Shown here: positions 1 to 5,153 of the stretch, one piece after another
How positions within the stretch are numbered: the first letter of the stretch is position 1
How the letters are laid out: every line of letters begins with the position of its first letter
NCBI GenBank assembly: GCA_009392675.1
Contig: VFFY01000123.1
Span: 1-5,153, forward strand
Length of the DNA: 5,153 nt
Origin: SAR202 cluster bacterium
GTDB lineage: Bacteria > Chloroflexota > Dehalococcoidia > Lucifugimonadales > UBA826
Reading direction: 5' to 3'
Position numbers and translations under genes: made by a program
Notes under the pieces: generated by a model
The model's database searches: none
The model's input: only the letters and a program-made list of their open reading frames with translations
What the model was told of the DNA's origin: nothing

Positions 1-149
1 GCTTTACCCATGGCTCCAAATACGGGCAAATCCATTTCTTGGTTATTGGAGACGGATTCCCAGTACCTGTTTGCGGTCATGGTGGCTACGACCACCTCAC
101 TGCTCCTGACATCGTTGATGGCATTTATAGCCTCAATTGCCGAAATCAT
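1..149 (-). CDS. Thiamine-diphosphate-dependent decarboxylase, ComE/phosphonopyruvate decarboxylase beta-like (N-terminal part only)
   Basis: The frame is open to the left edge, so only the first 49 complete residues are present. The segment VVVATMTANRYWESVS followed by LDLP-like MDLPVFGAMGKA is the pattern seen at the start of the TPP-binding (beta) half of sulfopyruvate and phosphonopyruvate decarboxylases: an alternating hydrophobic strand, then the conserved LPxxGAMGxA turn before the pyrimidine/diphosphate site. The GDG-type diphosphate-binding motif would lie outside the window, so catalytic competence cannot be judged. The ATG at 149 is chosen because a strong Shine-Dalgarno (154-160) sits just before it and the protein then starts close to the first conserved helix. 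An in-frame ATG at 182 would add 11 residues (MATIKTEKGSD) but has no visible ribosome binding site. The gene follows ubiX in the same direction after 66 bases (33 with the longer start), so co-transcription is likely. The alpha (PYR) half of such enzymes is usually encoded just before the beta half, and it is not there. Substrate is unknown; the family call is fairly safe. Confidence 0.72.
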   Translation of the reverse strand, partial: MISAIEAINAINDVRSSEVVVATMTANRYWESVSNNQEMDLPVFGAMGK

Positions 150-153
150 GTCA

Positions 154-160
154 CTTCCTT
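154..160 (-). promoter_or_regulatory. Shine-Dalgarno deciding the start of the TPP-enzyme gene
   Basis: On the minus strand the bases read AAGGAAG, followed by TGAC and then the ATG at 149. This is the strongest ribosome-binding match in the window at a workable distance. The competing ATG at 182 is preceded by CAACTATAGA, which has no such match. This favours the shorter N-terminus. Confidence 0.55.
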
Positions 161-215
161 TTTCAGTTTTAATCGTGGCCATTCTATAGTTGCGAGTCAG
201 ATCAATACAATAGAA

Positions 216-815
216 TCAAATAATAGGACCTCTATATTGCATCTCTTCCGGTAGTTGGTCGGTTATACCTAGCGCTAACAATATCCTCTGGGCTGTAAAA
301 TTTGCCACTTCTTCAAGCGTTGTTATAGGCAGATAATAGGGAGGGTCCGAAGGTAGAATAGTCACACCCAAAGTGGCTAGGTATTTCATGTTACCCAGAT
401 GTATCGCATTAAGCGGAGACTCTCGTGGAACCATTGTTAAAGGTCTCCTCTCTTTTAAACAAACGTCGGCGGCTCTTCTTATTAAATTGTCTGATAGTCC
501 TTTTGCCACTGCAGAAATTGTTGCCATACTAGATGGGACTATGGCCATTCCAGCAGTTGGGTAAGTTCCACTTGCTATAGGCGCTTTAAAATCCCCTATA
601 GCGAAATGTTCAAAATTATTATCGTATGACCATTCTTCTACACTTTCTCCATAAGACATACTCATCTCGTGCTGCCATACCATCCTTGCTGGGTTTGAGG
701 CGATCAGCGATACGCCTACATTCTTGTTTAGCAAGGCGTCAACTGTTTTGGCAGCCAAAAGGGATCCACTAGCGCCAGATATACCTACTACAATCCGTGA
801 CCGGTTTTTTTTCAT
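216..815 (-). CDS. ubiX: UbiX-type flavin prenyltransferase
   Basis: A complete 199-residue protein of normal UbiX length. Family knowledge: UbiX joins a dimethylallyl group to reduced FMN, giving the prenylated FMN that UbiD decarboxylases need; it is a soluble oligomeric flavoprotein. Visible signatures are the FMN-binding loop GISGASGS (residues 11-18), PSSM at 94-97, the stretch SDNLIRRAADVCLKERRPL (108-126) leading into MVPRESPLN (128-136), the HLGNM segment (139-143), and the PYYLP segment near 159-163. All are in the expected order. The ATG at 815 is chosen because it places the flavin loop near the N-terminus, as is normal. It lies two bases after the ubiA stop and has a modest GGTG upstream; the TTG 45 bases further upstream would overlap ubiA and add an unrelated tail. 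The near-abutment with ubiA and the nearby ubiD imply one transcript, with UbiX supplying cofactor to the UbiD in the same operon. No key motif looks damaged. Confidence 0.95.
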   Translation of the reverse strand: MKKNRSRIVVGISGASGSLLAAKTVDALLNKNVGVSLIASNPARMVWQHEMSMSYGESVEEWSYDNNFEHFAIGDFKAPIASGTYPTAGMAIVPSSMATISAVAKGLSDNLIRRAADVCLKERRPLTMVPRESPLNAIHLGNMKYLATLGVTILPSDPPYYLPITTLEEVANFTAQRILLALGITDQLPEEMQYRGPII

Positions 816-817
816 TT

Positions 818-1684
818 TCACACCATTAGTGCTGTAATTGTACCTAACAACATTGAACAAGATACAAAAGCGTTGATTCTCATGAAGCCCATTCCCATTC
901 TTGATAAATCACTAGGTGTTACTAGTCGATATTTGTAGACAAGAAAAATTGCGCTTAATCCGCAACCACTGTAATAAAATAACCCTAGCTCCATCCATAC
1001 ACCTAGTATTATTAGGCACAACACAGCCAATATATCCATGCACCGTGCAATTTTAAAGGCTTTAGTGATTCCAAAACGAGATGCGACTGAATGTAATTTT
1101 TCCTTTTCCTGAAAAGAAACATCTTGTGTATGGTAGATGATGTCGAAACTTCCAGCCCAAAGAGCTACTGAAGTAGAAAGCAAAACAGGCTGCCATTCTA
1201 GTTTGCCCACCATACCGATCCAAGCTGCTGATGGGGCTATGGCGAGAGCCCAGCCAAGCAGCATATTAGCCAACCAAGTAACTCTCTTGGTAAATGGGTA
1301 TACCACAAGGTATATGAGAGCAAGTGGGGCCAAAATCAGTGCTAAAGTGTTGAGCATGTAAGCACATAGTATAAAAATGAATGACGAAATTACCCCAGGG
1401 ACTAACAAATCAGTAACAGAAAGAACCCCTCGTGGGAGATGTCTTTGGGATGACCGAGGATTTTTTGAGTCTATGTGTCTGTCTATAACTCTGTTGGCAA
1501 TCATACCCACGGTTCTAGCTGACACCATTGCAAGAGTTATCCAAAAAAAGCTTTCAAAATCTGGCATGCCCTTAATCGCAAGGAGCATCCCTATGTAGGC
1601 AAAAGGGAGTGCAAAAATTGATTCTTGAAATTTTATTGCATCAAAGAAATTGGGTATTTTCGGCCAAATACTGTTAAAGGGCAT
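818..1684 (-). CDS. ubiA: UbiA-family polyprenyltransferase (4-hydroxybenzoate / MqnP-like)
   Basis: A 288-residue, strongly hydrophobic protein with about eight or nine membrane segments (roughly 22-40, 46-63, 93-115, 117-133, 138-160, 165-185, 215-236, 238-252, 268-288). UbiA enzymes transfer a polyprenyl chain from its diphosphate to an aromatic ring at the membrane, binding Mg-diphosphate through two Asp-rich loops. The first loop is present as NRVIDRHID (64-72), followed by NPRSSQRHLPRG (75-86). The second is present as DIIYHTQD (181-188), as in the MqnP/UbiA branch, but the acidic residue usually found four positions later (QDxxFD) is Gln192 here. The opening IPNFFDAIKFQESIFALPFAYIG is typical of the family. 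The ATG at 1684 lies five bases after the ubiD stop; a TTG at 1711 would overlap ubiD by 22 bases and add nine residues, and is less likely. Its place between ubiD and ubiX puts it in ubiquinone or futalosine-type menaquinone synthesis; the ring substrate cannot be told from sequence. Confidence 0.92.
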   Translation of the reverse strand: MPFNSIWPKIPNFFDAIKFQESIFALPFAYIGMLLAIKGMPDFESFFWITLAMVSARTVGMIANRVIDRHIDSKNPRSSQRHLPRGVLSVTDLLVPGVISSFIFILCAYMLNTLALILAPLALIYLVVYPFTKRVTWLANMLLGWALAIAPSAAWIGMVGKLEWQPVLLSTSVALWAGSFDIIYHTQDVSFQEKEKLHSVASRFGITKAFKIARCMDILAVLCLIILGVWMELGLFYYSGCGLSAIFLVYKYRLVTPSDLSRMGMGFMRINAFVSCSMLLGTITALMV

Positions 1685-1689
1685 GAGTG

Positions 1690-3144
1690 TCAAAAACCGT
1701 ATTCTGACCAACGATCAGTGACTAATAATTTTATCTCCTCTGACATTACTACATCCGGAGGCCAAACTCTTTTCCTTCCATCGAGAGCTGTCTTTTTTGT
1801 AGCATCGATTCCAAGCTTACTCCCGTATTTCGGGGTTGGGCTTGCATGATCTAAGTCATCAACAGGTCCTTCGGTGATAACTATGTCTGTATCTGGATTA
1901 ATATTGCTAGTAACCCGCCACGCAACTTCAGATAGATTTTGGACATTAACTGTGTCGTCCACAATTATTATCCCCTTTGCCAACATCATCAATCCCAATC
2001 CCCAAATCGCATTCATGACCTTTCTCGTGTGTCCGGGATATTCTTTTTTCATTGAAACGATAACTAAATTATGGAAAACACCTTCTGCTGGCATATTAAT
2101 ATCCACCACCTCCGGCAAAGTTAATTGGAGTGCAGGGAGCATCAATCTCTCCACAGCTTTTCCCATAAAGAAATCTTCAGATGGTGGCCTTCCTACCACA
2201 GTGGCTGGGTATATGGGTTGCCTCCTGTGTGTTAAAGCAGTTAAATGGAAAACCGGATAATCATCTTCAAGAGAATAGTATCCAGTGTGATCACCGAATG
2301 GGCCCTCTTCTTTCAATTCTCCAGGGATTACGTATCCTTCCAACACGGCTTCTGAATGGGCGGGCACTTCGAGGTCAACTGTTTTACATTTGACCATTTC
2401 GACAGGTGAGTTTCTTAATACCCCTGATACTGCTATCTCGTCCATGTCAGGAGGTAACGGCAGGGCCCCTGTCCACATGGTGACAGGGTCCGAACCCAAC
2501 GCAATGGCAACCTCCATCTTTGGTAACTTCTGCAGCTCTCCCGACCTGTAGTGGCTTGCTCCAACTTTATGGGACTGCCAATGCATTCCCGCAGTGTGAG
2601 AATCATAAATTTGCATACGGTAAGTACCCACATTTCTTTTTCCCGAGCTAGGGTCTTTAGAAATAACCAGTGGTAGGGTTATATATCTGCCACCGTCCAT
2701 AGGCCAGCAGGTCAGATGGGGCAAGTAATTTAAATCAGCATCTTGCCCCGTCTTTATTATTTCCTGACAGGGAGCGGATGAAATTCTTTTGGGCTGCGTC
2801 CGAGCCAGGCTTGCCATGTCTTTGAGTGTTTTTAGTTTGCCTAACATTGACTCGGGAGGTGTTTTCAAGATTCCGAGAATATCACGTACTTTTTGAGTTA
2901 AATCATCAGTGTTTTCTACACCCAAAGCCCAAGCCATTCGTTGATGTGTACCAAATAGGTTTGTTACAACAGGTACCGTGAATCCTTCCACATTACGGAA
3001 GTACAGAACAGGGCCTCCGGATTTAACTGCCCTATCAGTTACTTCACTTATTTCTAAATCTCGACTCACACGGGCATCAATATATTGAACTTGGTTTTTA
3101 GAATCCAAAAAACTAATGAATTCTCTCAAATCTTTGTAGCTCAT
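1690..3144 (-). CDS. ubiD: UbiD-family prenyl-FMN-dependent aromatic acid decarboxylase
   Basis: A complete 484-residue protein close to the usual UbiD length. UbiD enzymes reversibly decarboxylate aromatic acids using prenylated FMN with Mn and K ions; in quinone synthesis the substrate is the prenylated hydroxybenzoate-type precursor. Residues equivalent to those of the fungal homologue Fdc1 can be placed by motif and spacing: metal/cofactor ligands Asn171, His192 and Glu236, and catalytic Arg176, Glu280 and Asp285 within EGPFGDHTGYYS (280-291). Asp at 285, rather than the Glu of Fdc1, matches the EGPxGDHTGYY form that I recall for E. coli UbiD. Further UbiD hallmarks are APCQ (124-127), LTCWPMD (144-150), the GRPPSED loop (318-324), and DHASPTPKYGSKLGIDATKK (432-451) near the C-terminus. 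The start is clear: it lies four bases after the stop of the upstream gene, as TAA-GGAA-ATG. It belongs to the same operon as ubiA and ubiX. It is more likely a quinone-pathway UbiD/MqnL than a catabolic decarboxylase because a prenyltransferase sits next to it. Confidence 0.95.
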   Translation of the reverse strand: MSYKDLREFISFLDSKNQVQYIDARVSRDLEISEVTDRAVKSGGPVLYFRNVEGFTVPVVTNLFGTHQRMAWALGVENTDDLTQKVRDILGILKTPPESMLGKLKTLKDMASLARTQPKRISSAPCQEIIKTGQDADLNYLPHLTCWPMDGGRYITLPLVISKDPSSGKRNVGTYRMQIYDSHTAGMHWQSHKVGASHYRSGELQKLPKMEVAIALGSDPVTMWTGALPLPPDMDEIAVSGVLRNSPVEMVKCKTVDLEVPAHSEAVLEGYVIPGELKEEGPFGDHTGYYSLEDDYPVFHLTALTHRRQPIYPATVVGRPPSEDFFMGKAVERLMLPALQLTLPEVVDINMPAEGVFHNLVIVSMKKEYPGHTRKVMNAIWGLGLMMLAKGIIIVDDTVNVQNLSEVAWRVTSNINPDTDIVITEGPVDDLDHASPTPKYGSKLGIDATKKTALDGRKRVWPPDVVMSEEIKLLVTDRWSEYGF

Positions 3145-3148
3145 TTCC

Positions 3149-4294
3149 TTATAACCTAGTTCTATTATTGCGAAGTTTTGTTGAAGATAAATCCATTCTG
3201 AATTGTGATTCGGGTATAGCTTTAAACATGGAAATAAATGCTTCAGGGATCACCATGTCAAATATAGTTTTAAATTCGCTATTTTGGAGGCGCCCTGCCA
3301 CCAGAAAATTGCATTTTGTATCCTTTATCTTCTGCAAGGATGAGTACATATTTTGAACATTATTGTCATAGTATTTGGGGTCCACCAATCGTAGAGCAGT
3401 ATCGTTACCTATAATGAAAGTTGAATTTGGGAATATACCGGATTTTTCGGCAAATAATGGGGCACAAGTTAGAATCACCGTTTCTGACTTTTCAAATTGA
3501 GATACCCTCTTCTTTATCTCGTCCGATCGAAGTGGGGGCTTATCCACATTAGTGATAGATATTTCGAAGGCTATGGGAGCTCCTAAAATATCAGATGCGA
3601 GTTTTGATAGCTCTATGTGCCCTTGGTGTATTGGATTAAATGATCCAGACAAGATCCCACCTTTGAAACTTTTATCTAATCCCACTAAACTAGAACCAGC
3701 GGAAGTTATAGAACTAATATGCCCATTCACTAAGGAATCAAGATCAGAAGAGAATTCCGTTTCATCTATAGAAACAGATTCCAACTCGTTTATTTCCACA
3801 TTTAATACGCTGTTACCCAGTAATTTCTCTTCAATATATTGCACGATTAGTGAACTCACAAGTTCCTCCTCTTCAACCCTGCTTCTTCCCCCTTTTTTAA
3901 GAATTAGGTGAGCAACATACTTTAATCTGGGGCCCCATAATCCAATAAACGCCTGATTATCACCTTTTCTTTTTCGGTTTGTCGATATTGCCCCCGTACA
4001 TGAAACTCCAATAATGTCCATCTCGTTATTCACGTATTGAGTTCCTCGAATATATGCGGCCTTTGCCATCGACAACGCTGTTGTTTTAGACACGTATTGC
4101 CCGGGTACTTCTCCAATGTAGCGATTGAGAGATTCATTGGAATATGGAATTGTAGCTTCAAGCAAAGTTTTCGATGCGCCAGGAACACTTAATAACCAAT
4201 TAATTGATTGGGAGCCGACCCCAGAGACAGACATGACTAGCTTTGTCTTAGATTTGTGTATTCGTGTAATGGAATATTCTAGGTTGGAATTCAT
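3149..4294 (-). CDS. Two-domain protein: CinA-C-like domain fused to NMNAT-like nucleotidylyltransferase
   Basis: A 381-residue protein. Residues about 20-160 resemble the CinA C-terminal (nicotinamide-nucleotide amidase) fold: VSGVGSQSINWLLSVPGASKTL, then IPYS (49-52), and IIGVSCTGAIS (94-104) where CinA has its GxxGxAGP-like loop. Residues 161-210 form an acidic linker. Residues 213-375 are a HIGH-superfamily nucleotidylyltransferase: GSFNPIHQGH (217-226) is the nucleotide-binding motif, and FRMDLSSTKLR (365-375) carries the C-terminal ISSTxIR-type motif; ADKPPL-like NVDKPPL (249-255) and FIIGNDTALRLVDPKYY (293-309) lie between. NMNAT/NadD enzymes couple a nucleoside monophosphate to a phosphorylated partner; the actual substrate here is unknown. 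The whole arrangement resembles, from memory, plant proteins annotated as nucleotidylyl transferase superfamily (such as Arabidopsis At2g01220). The start at 4294 has AGGTG ten bases upstream and fits that family's N-terminus; an ATG at 4351 would add 19 residues and has no visible ribosome site. It heads the ubiD-ubiA-ubiX cluster, four bases before ubiD. Confidence 0.85.
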   Translation of the reverse strand: MNSNLEYSITRIHKSKTKLVMSVSGVGSQSINWLLSVPGASKTLLEATIPYSNESLNRYIGEVPGQYVSKTTALSMAKAAYIRGTQYVNNEMDIIGVSCTGAISTNRKRKGDNQAFIGLWGPRLKYVAHLILKKGGRSRVEEEELVSSLIVQYIEEKLLGNSVLNVEINELESVSIDETEFSSDLDSLVNGHISSITSAGSSLVGLDKSFKGGILSGSFNPIHQGHIELSKLASDILGAPIAFEISITNVDKPPLRSDEIKKRVSQFEKSETVILTCAPLFAEKSGIFPNSTFIIGNDTALRLVDPKYYDNNVQNMYSSLQKIKDTKCNFLVAGRLQNSEFKTIFDMVIPEAFISMFKAIPESQFRMDLSSTKLRNNRTRL

Positions 4295-4393
4295 ATATCT
4301 AGTGCACCTAACCTGTGAGACATTCATGTGCTGGTATTGAACGACCGCCATTGCACAAATGGCTTTGTGATGCCCAAGTTTTACAACACAGAC

Positions 4394-4422
4394 ATATTCG
4401 TATGTATATAAAAATCTCCCAA
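4394..4422 (-). promoter_or_regulatory. Possible promoter for the fusion-ubiD-ubiA-ubiX cluster
   Basis: The gap between the HPP gene and the cluster contains, on the minus strand, TTGGGA (4422-4417), seventeen bases, then GAATAT (4399-4394), a poor-to-fair bacterial -35/-10 pair. It also contains TTTTTATATA (4414-4405), which would pass as an archaeal TATA element. Either reading would give a leader before the 4294 start. This is the only AT-rich, non-coding patch upstream of the cluster, so a promoter is expected here, but the exact elements are a guess. The patch also contains the T-tract of the upstream terminator-like hairpin. Confidence 0.3.
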
Positions 4423-4442
4423 GATGCCTATTAAAGGAGATT
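4405..4442 (-). terminator. Terminator-like hairpin after the HPP gene
   Basis: Read on the minus strand, AATCTCC (4442-4436) can pair perfectly with GGAGATT (4419-4413), with one further T-G pair inside. The loop is about 14 to 16 bases and contains the HPP stop codon. The right-hand arm runs straight into TTTTTATATA. This is a plausible intrinsic terminator, although the stem is short, not GC-rich, and the loop is long. It would separate HPP transcription from the downstream quinone cluster. Confidence 0.45.
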
Positions 4443-5003
4443 CACCATTTTATCACGGAGGACGATTCTCACTCCAGAAAGCAGGCCGGCACTAACCATT
4501 ATGAATATTATGGAGGACCAATCGACCCCTATATTTGGCTCACAGCATTGAATTACTAACCCTAGGGAAGTTCCCGCGGCCGGTGGGTGTTCAGTGTTGG
4601 TAACCACCATTAAAAATATACCAATCCCGACGGATAGGGCTGCAGCCACATCAAGGAAATAACGGTTTTCCAATACCATTTGGATCAAGGGAGGAGATTG
4701 AAGGATCAGGGCGATTAGTGTTCCTATAAAGGCTGCTAAGAGGTGCCCTCCAATTACTTTGCGAGGCGTTGCAGCCACACTGTTTGGAACTACAAATATC
4801 GTAAATGCGGAGGAGGCAATCCCAACCACTATCGCGGTTTTTAAAGTATCTCCAATTAGTAATATAAGTATCAGTGATACCGAGGCCAGGCAGCACTGTA
4901 AAAAATAATGATTCCACCGGGAATGAATGTATTGGTCTAATATGTGCGGCAGGAATCCGTGAGGAGAAATTAGGTGGGGTAGGTGAATGTCAGGGTGTGG
5001 CAT
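4431..5003 (-). CDS. HPP-family integral membrane protein
   Basis: A complete 190-residue membrane protein. The HPP family is named after a conserved His-Pro-Pro motif, seen here in NTEHPPAAGTSLGLV (136-150, HPP at 139-141). The second family signature, VPNSVAATPRKVIGGHLLAAFIG (72-94), is also present. Hydrophobic segments lie at about 33-51, 56-72, 87-103, 117-136, 141-153 and 161-181, giving the usual four-to-six-span bundle. A plant chloroplast member has been linked to nitrite transport, but most bacterial members have no known substrate and none can be assigned here. The N-terminus before the first span is unusually rich in His (residues 3, 7, 10, 15, 20, 27, 32). The ATG at 5003 is preceded by AAAAGG seven bases upstream; a TTG at 5027 would add eight residues (MRAPKGFH) and is a weaker alternative. 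A terminator-like hairpin follows, so it is probably a separate transcription unit from the quinone cluster although it has the same orientation. Confidence 0.9.
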   Translation of the reverse strand: MPHPDIHLPHLISPHGFLPHILDQYIHSRWNHYFLQCCLASVSLILILLIGDTLKTAIVVGIASSAFTIFVVPNSVAATPRKVIGGHLLAAFIGTLIALILQSPPLIQMVLENRYFLDVAAALSVGIGIFLMVVTNTEHPPAAGTSLGLVIQCCEPNIGVDWSSIIFIMVSAGLLSGVRIVLRDKMVNLL

Positions 5004-5039
5004 GTGAAAGCCTTTTGGTGCTCTCAATTGTTTTTACCC

Positions 5040-5082
5040 CCGATATTTCCCGTTGTTTGAGATGGTCTTTCAAGGATATCGG
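5040..5082. repeat. Imperfect inverted repeat upstream of the HPP gene
   Basis: CCGATAT at 5040-5046 is the reverse complement of ATATCGG at 5076-5082, with 29 bases between the arms. It lies 37 to 79 bases upstream of the HPP start, a position suitable for an operator or leader structure. The arms are short and the match could be chance. No convincing promoter pair was found in the surrounding 150 bases, which contain no gene that I can support. Confidence 0.25.
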
Positions 5083-5153
5083 TGTTTTTAAGGTCTGAAT
5101 AGCCAAATTGGCGCTACATCCTACTCAATTAGGGGAATACAGAACCCTTCCAA

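Noticed and set aside
816..860. TTG-initiated longer form of UbiX
   Set aside because: It would overlap the end of ubiA by about 40 bases and add 15 residues unlike any UbiX N-terminus. The ATG at 815 puts the GISGASGS loop where it belongs.
1685..1711. TTG-initiated longer form of UbiA
   Set aside because: It overlaps the end of ubiD, has no ribosome site, and the ATG at 1684 already gives a normal N-terminus.
1874..2260. Open frame of 128 codons on the plus strand inside ubiD
   Set aside because: It lies wholly antisense to a clearly conserved UbiD protein and has no recognisable domain. The same holds for the other plus-strand frames at 39-254, 373-564, 1137-1361, 1377-1598, 1625-1849, 2181-2393, 3168-3356, 3552-3911, 4125-4340 and 4874-5098.
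3480..4200. Possible frameshift joining two separate genes into the CinA-like/transferase fusion
   Set aside because: The reading frame is continuous through both domains and an acidic linker, and the order matches a family I recall as naturally fused, so an assembly or frameshift artefact is unlikely.
4651..4917. Minus-strand frame of 88 codons inside the HPP gene, and a similar one at 2433-2633 inside ubiD
   Set aside because: Both are out-of-frame shadows of well-supported genes and their translations show no family signature.
5046..5074. TTGAAA as a -35 box for the HPP promoter
   Set aside because: The only candidate -10 (AAATAT) is 19 bases away and poor, so there is not enough to call a promoter.
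5121..5153. Tail of a further minus-strand gene entering from the right edge
   Set aside because: All three minus frames stop within 11 codons of the edge (stops at 5123, 5131 and 5127). A gene end is possible, but there is too little sequence to support it.
5105..5153. tRNA-like look (GGGTTC and GCGCCA on the minus strand)
   Set aside because: No T-arm, anticodon arm or acceptor stem can be paired in the right arrangement.

Overview
This is a compact, mildly AT-rich prokaryotic window. All recognisable genes lie on the minus strand, so it reads right to left. There are six genes. Five are complete and one runs off the left edge. Junctions within the main cluster are 2 to 5 bases, and several starts have Shine-Dalgarno-like sequences. 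No rRNA, tRNA, insertion sequence, CRISPR array or phage gene is visible. The protein families fit a free-living bacterium or archaeon that makes a respiratory quinone. An uncultivated marine lineage such as SAR202-type Chloroflexota is possible, but that is only an impression from protein style and cannot be tested from this sequence.

Layout, right to left. Positions 5153-5004 hold no gene that I can support; this short leader contains one imperfect inverted repeat. An HPP-family membrane protein (5003-4431) follows and ends in a terminator-like hairpin. An AT-rich promoter-like patch then precedes a gene cluster: a two-domain protein fusing a CinA-C-like domain to a nucleotidylyltransferase domain (4294-3149), a UbiD decarboxylase (3144-1690), a UbiA-type prenyltransferase (1684-818), a UbiX flavin prenyltransferase (815-216), and the first 49 residues of a thiamine-diphosphate enzyme resembling sulfopyruvate/phosphonopyruvate decarboxylase beta subunits (149 to the edge).

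How they work together: UbiX makes prenylated FMN, the cofactor UbiD needs to decarboxylate an aromatic quinone precursor. UbiA attaches the polyprenyl tail to the same kind of precursor. The three therefore form a self-contained quinone module, either ubiquinone-type or futalosine-type menaquinone (MqnP/L/M-like). The sequence does not say which. The most unusual element is the CinA-like/nucleotidylyltransferase fusion at the head of the cluster. Its architecture resembles, from memory, a family better known in plants, and its CinA half appears to have lost the usual amidase signature. What links it to quinone synthesis is unknown.
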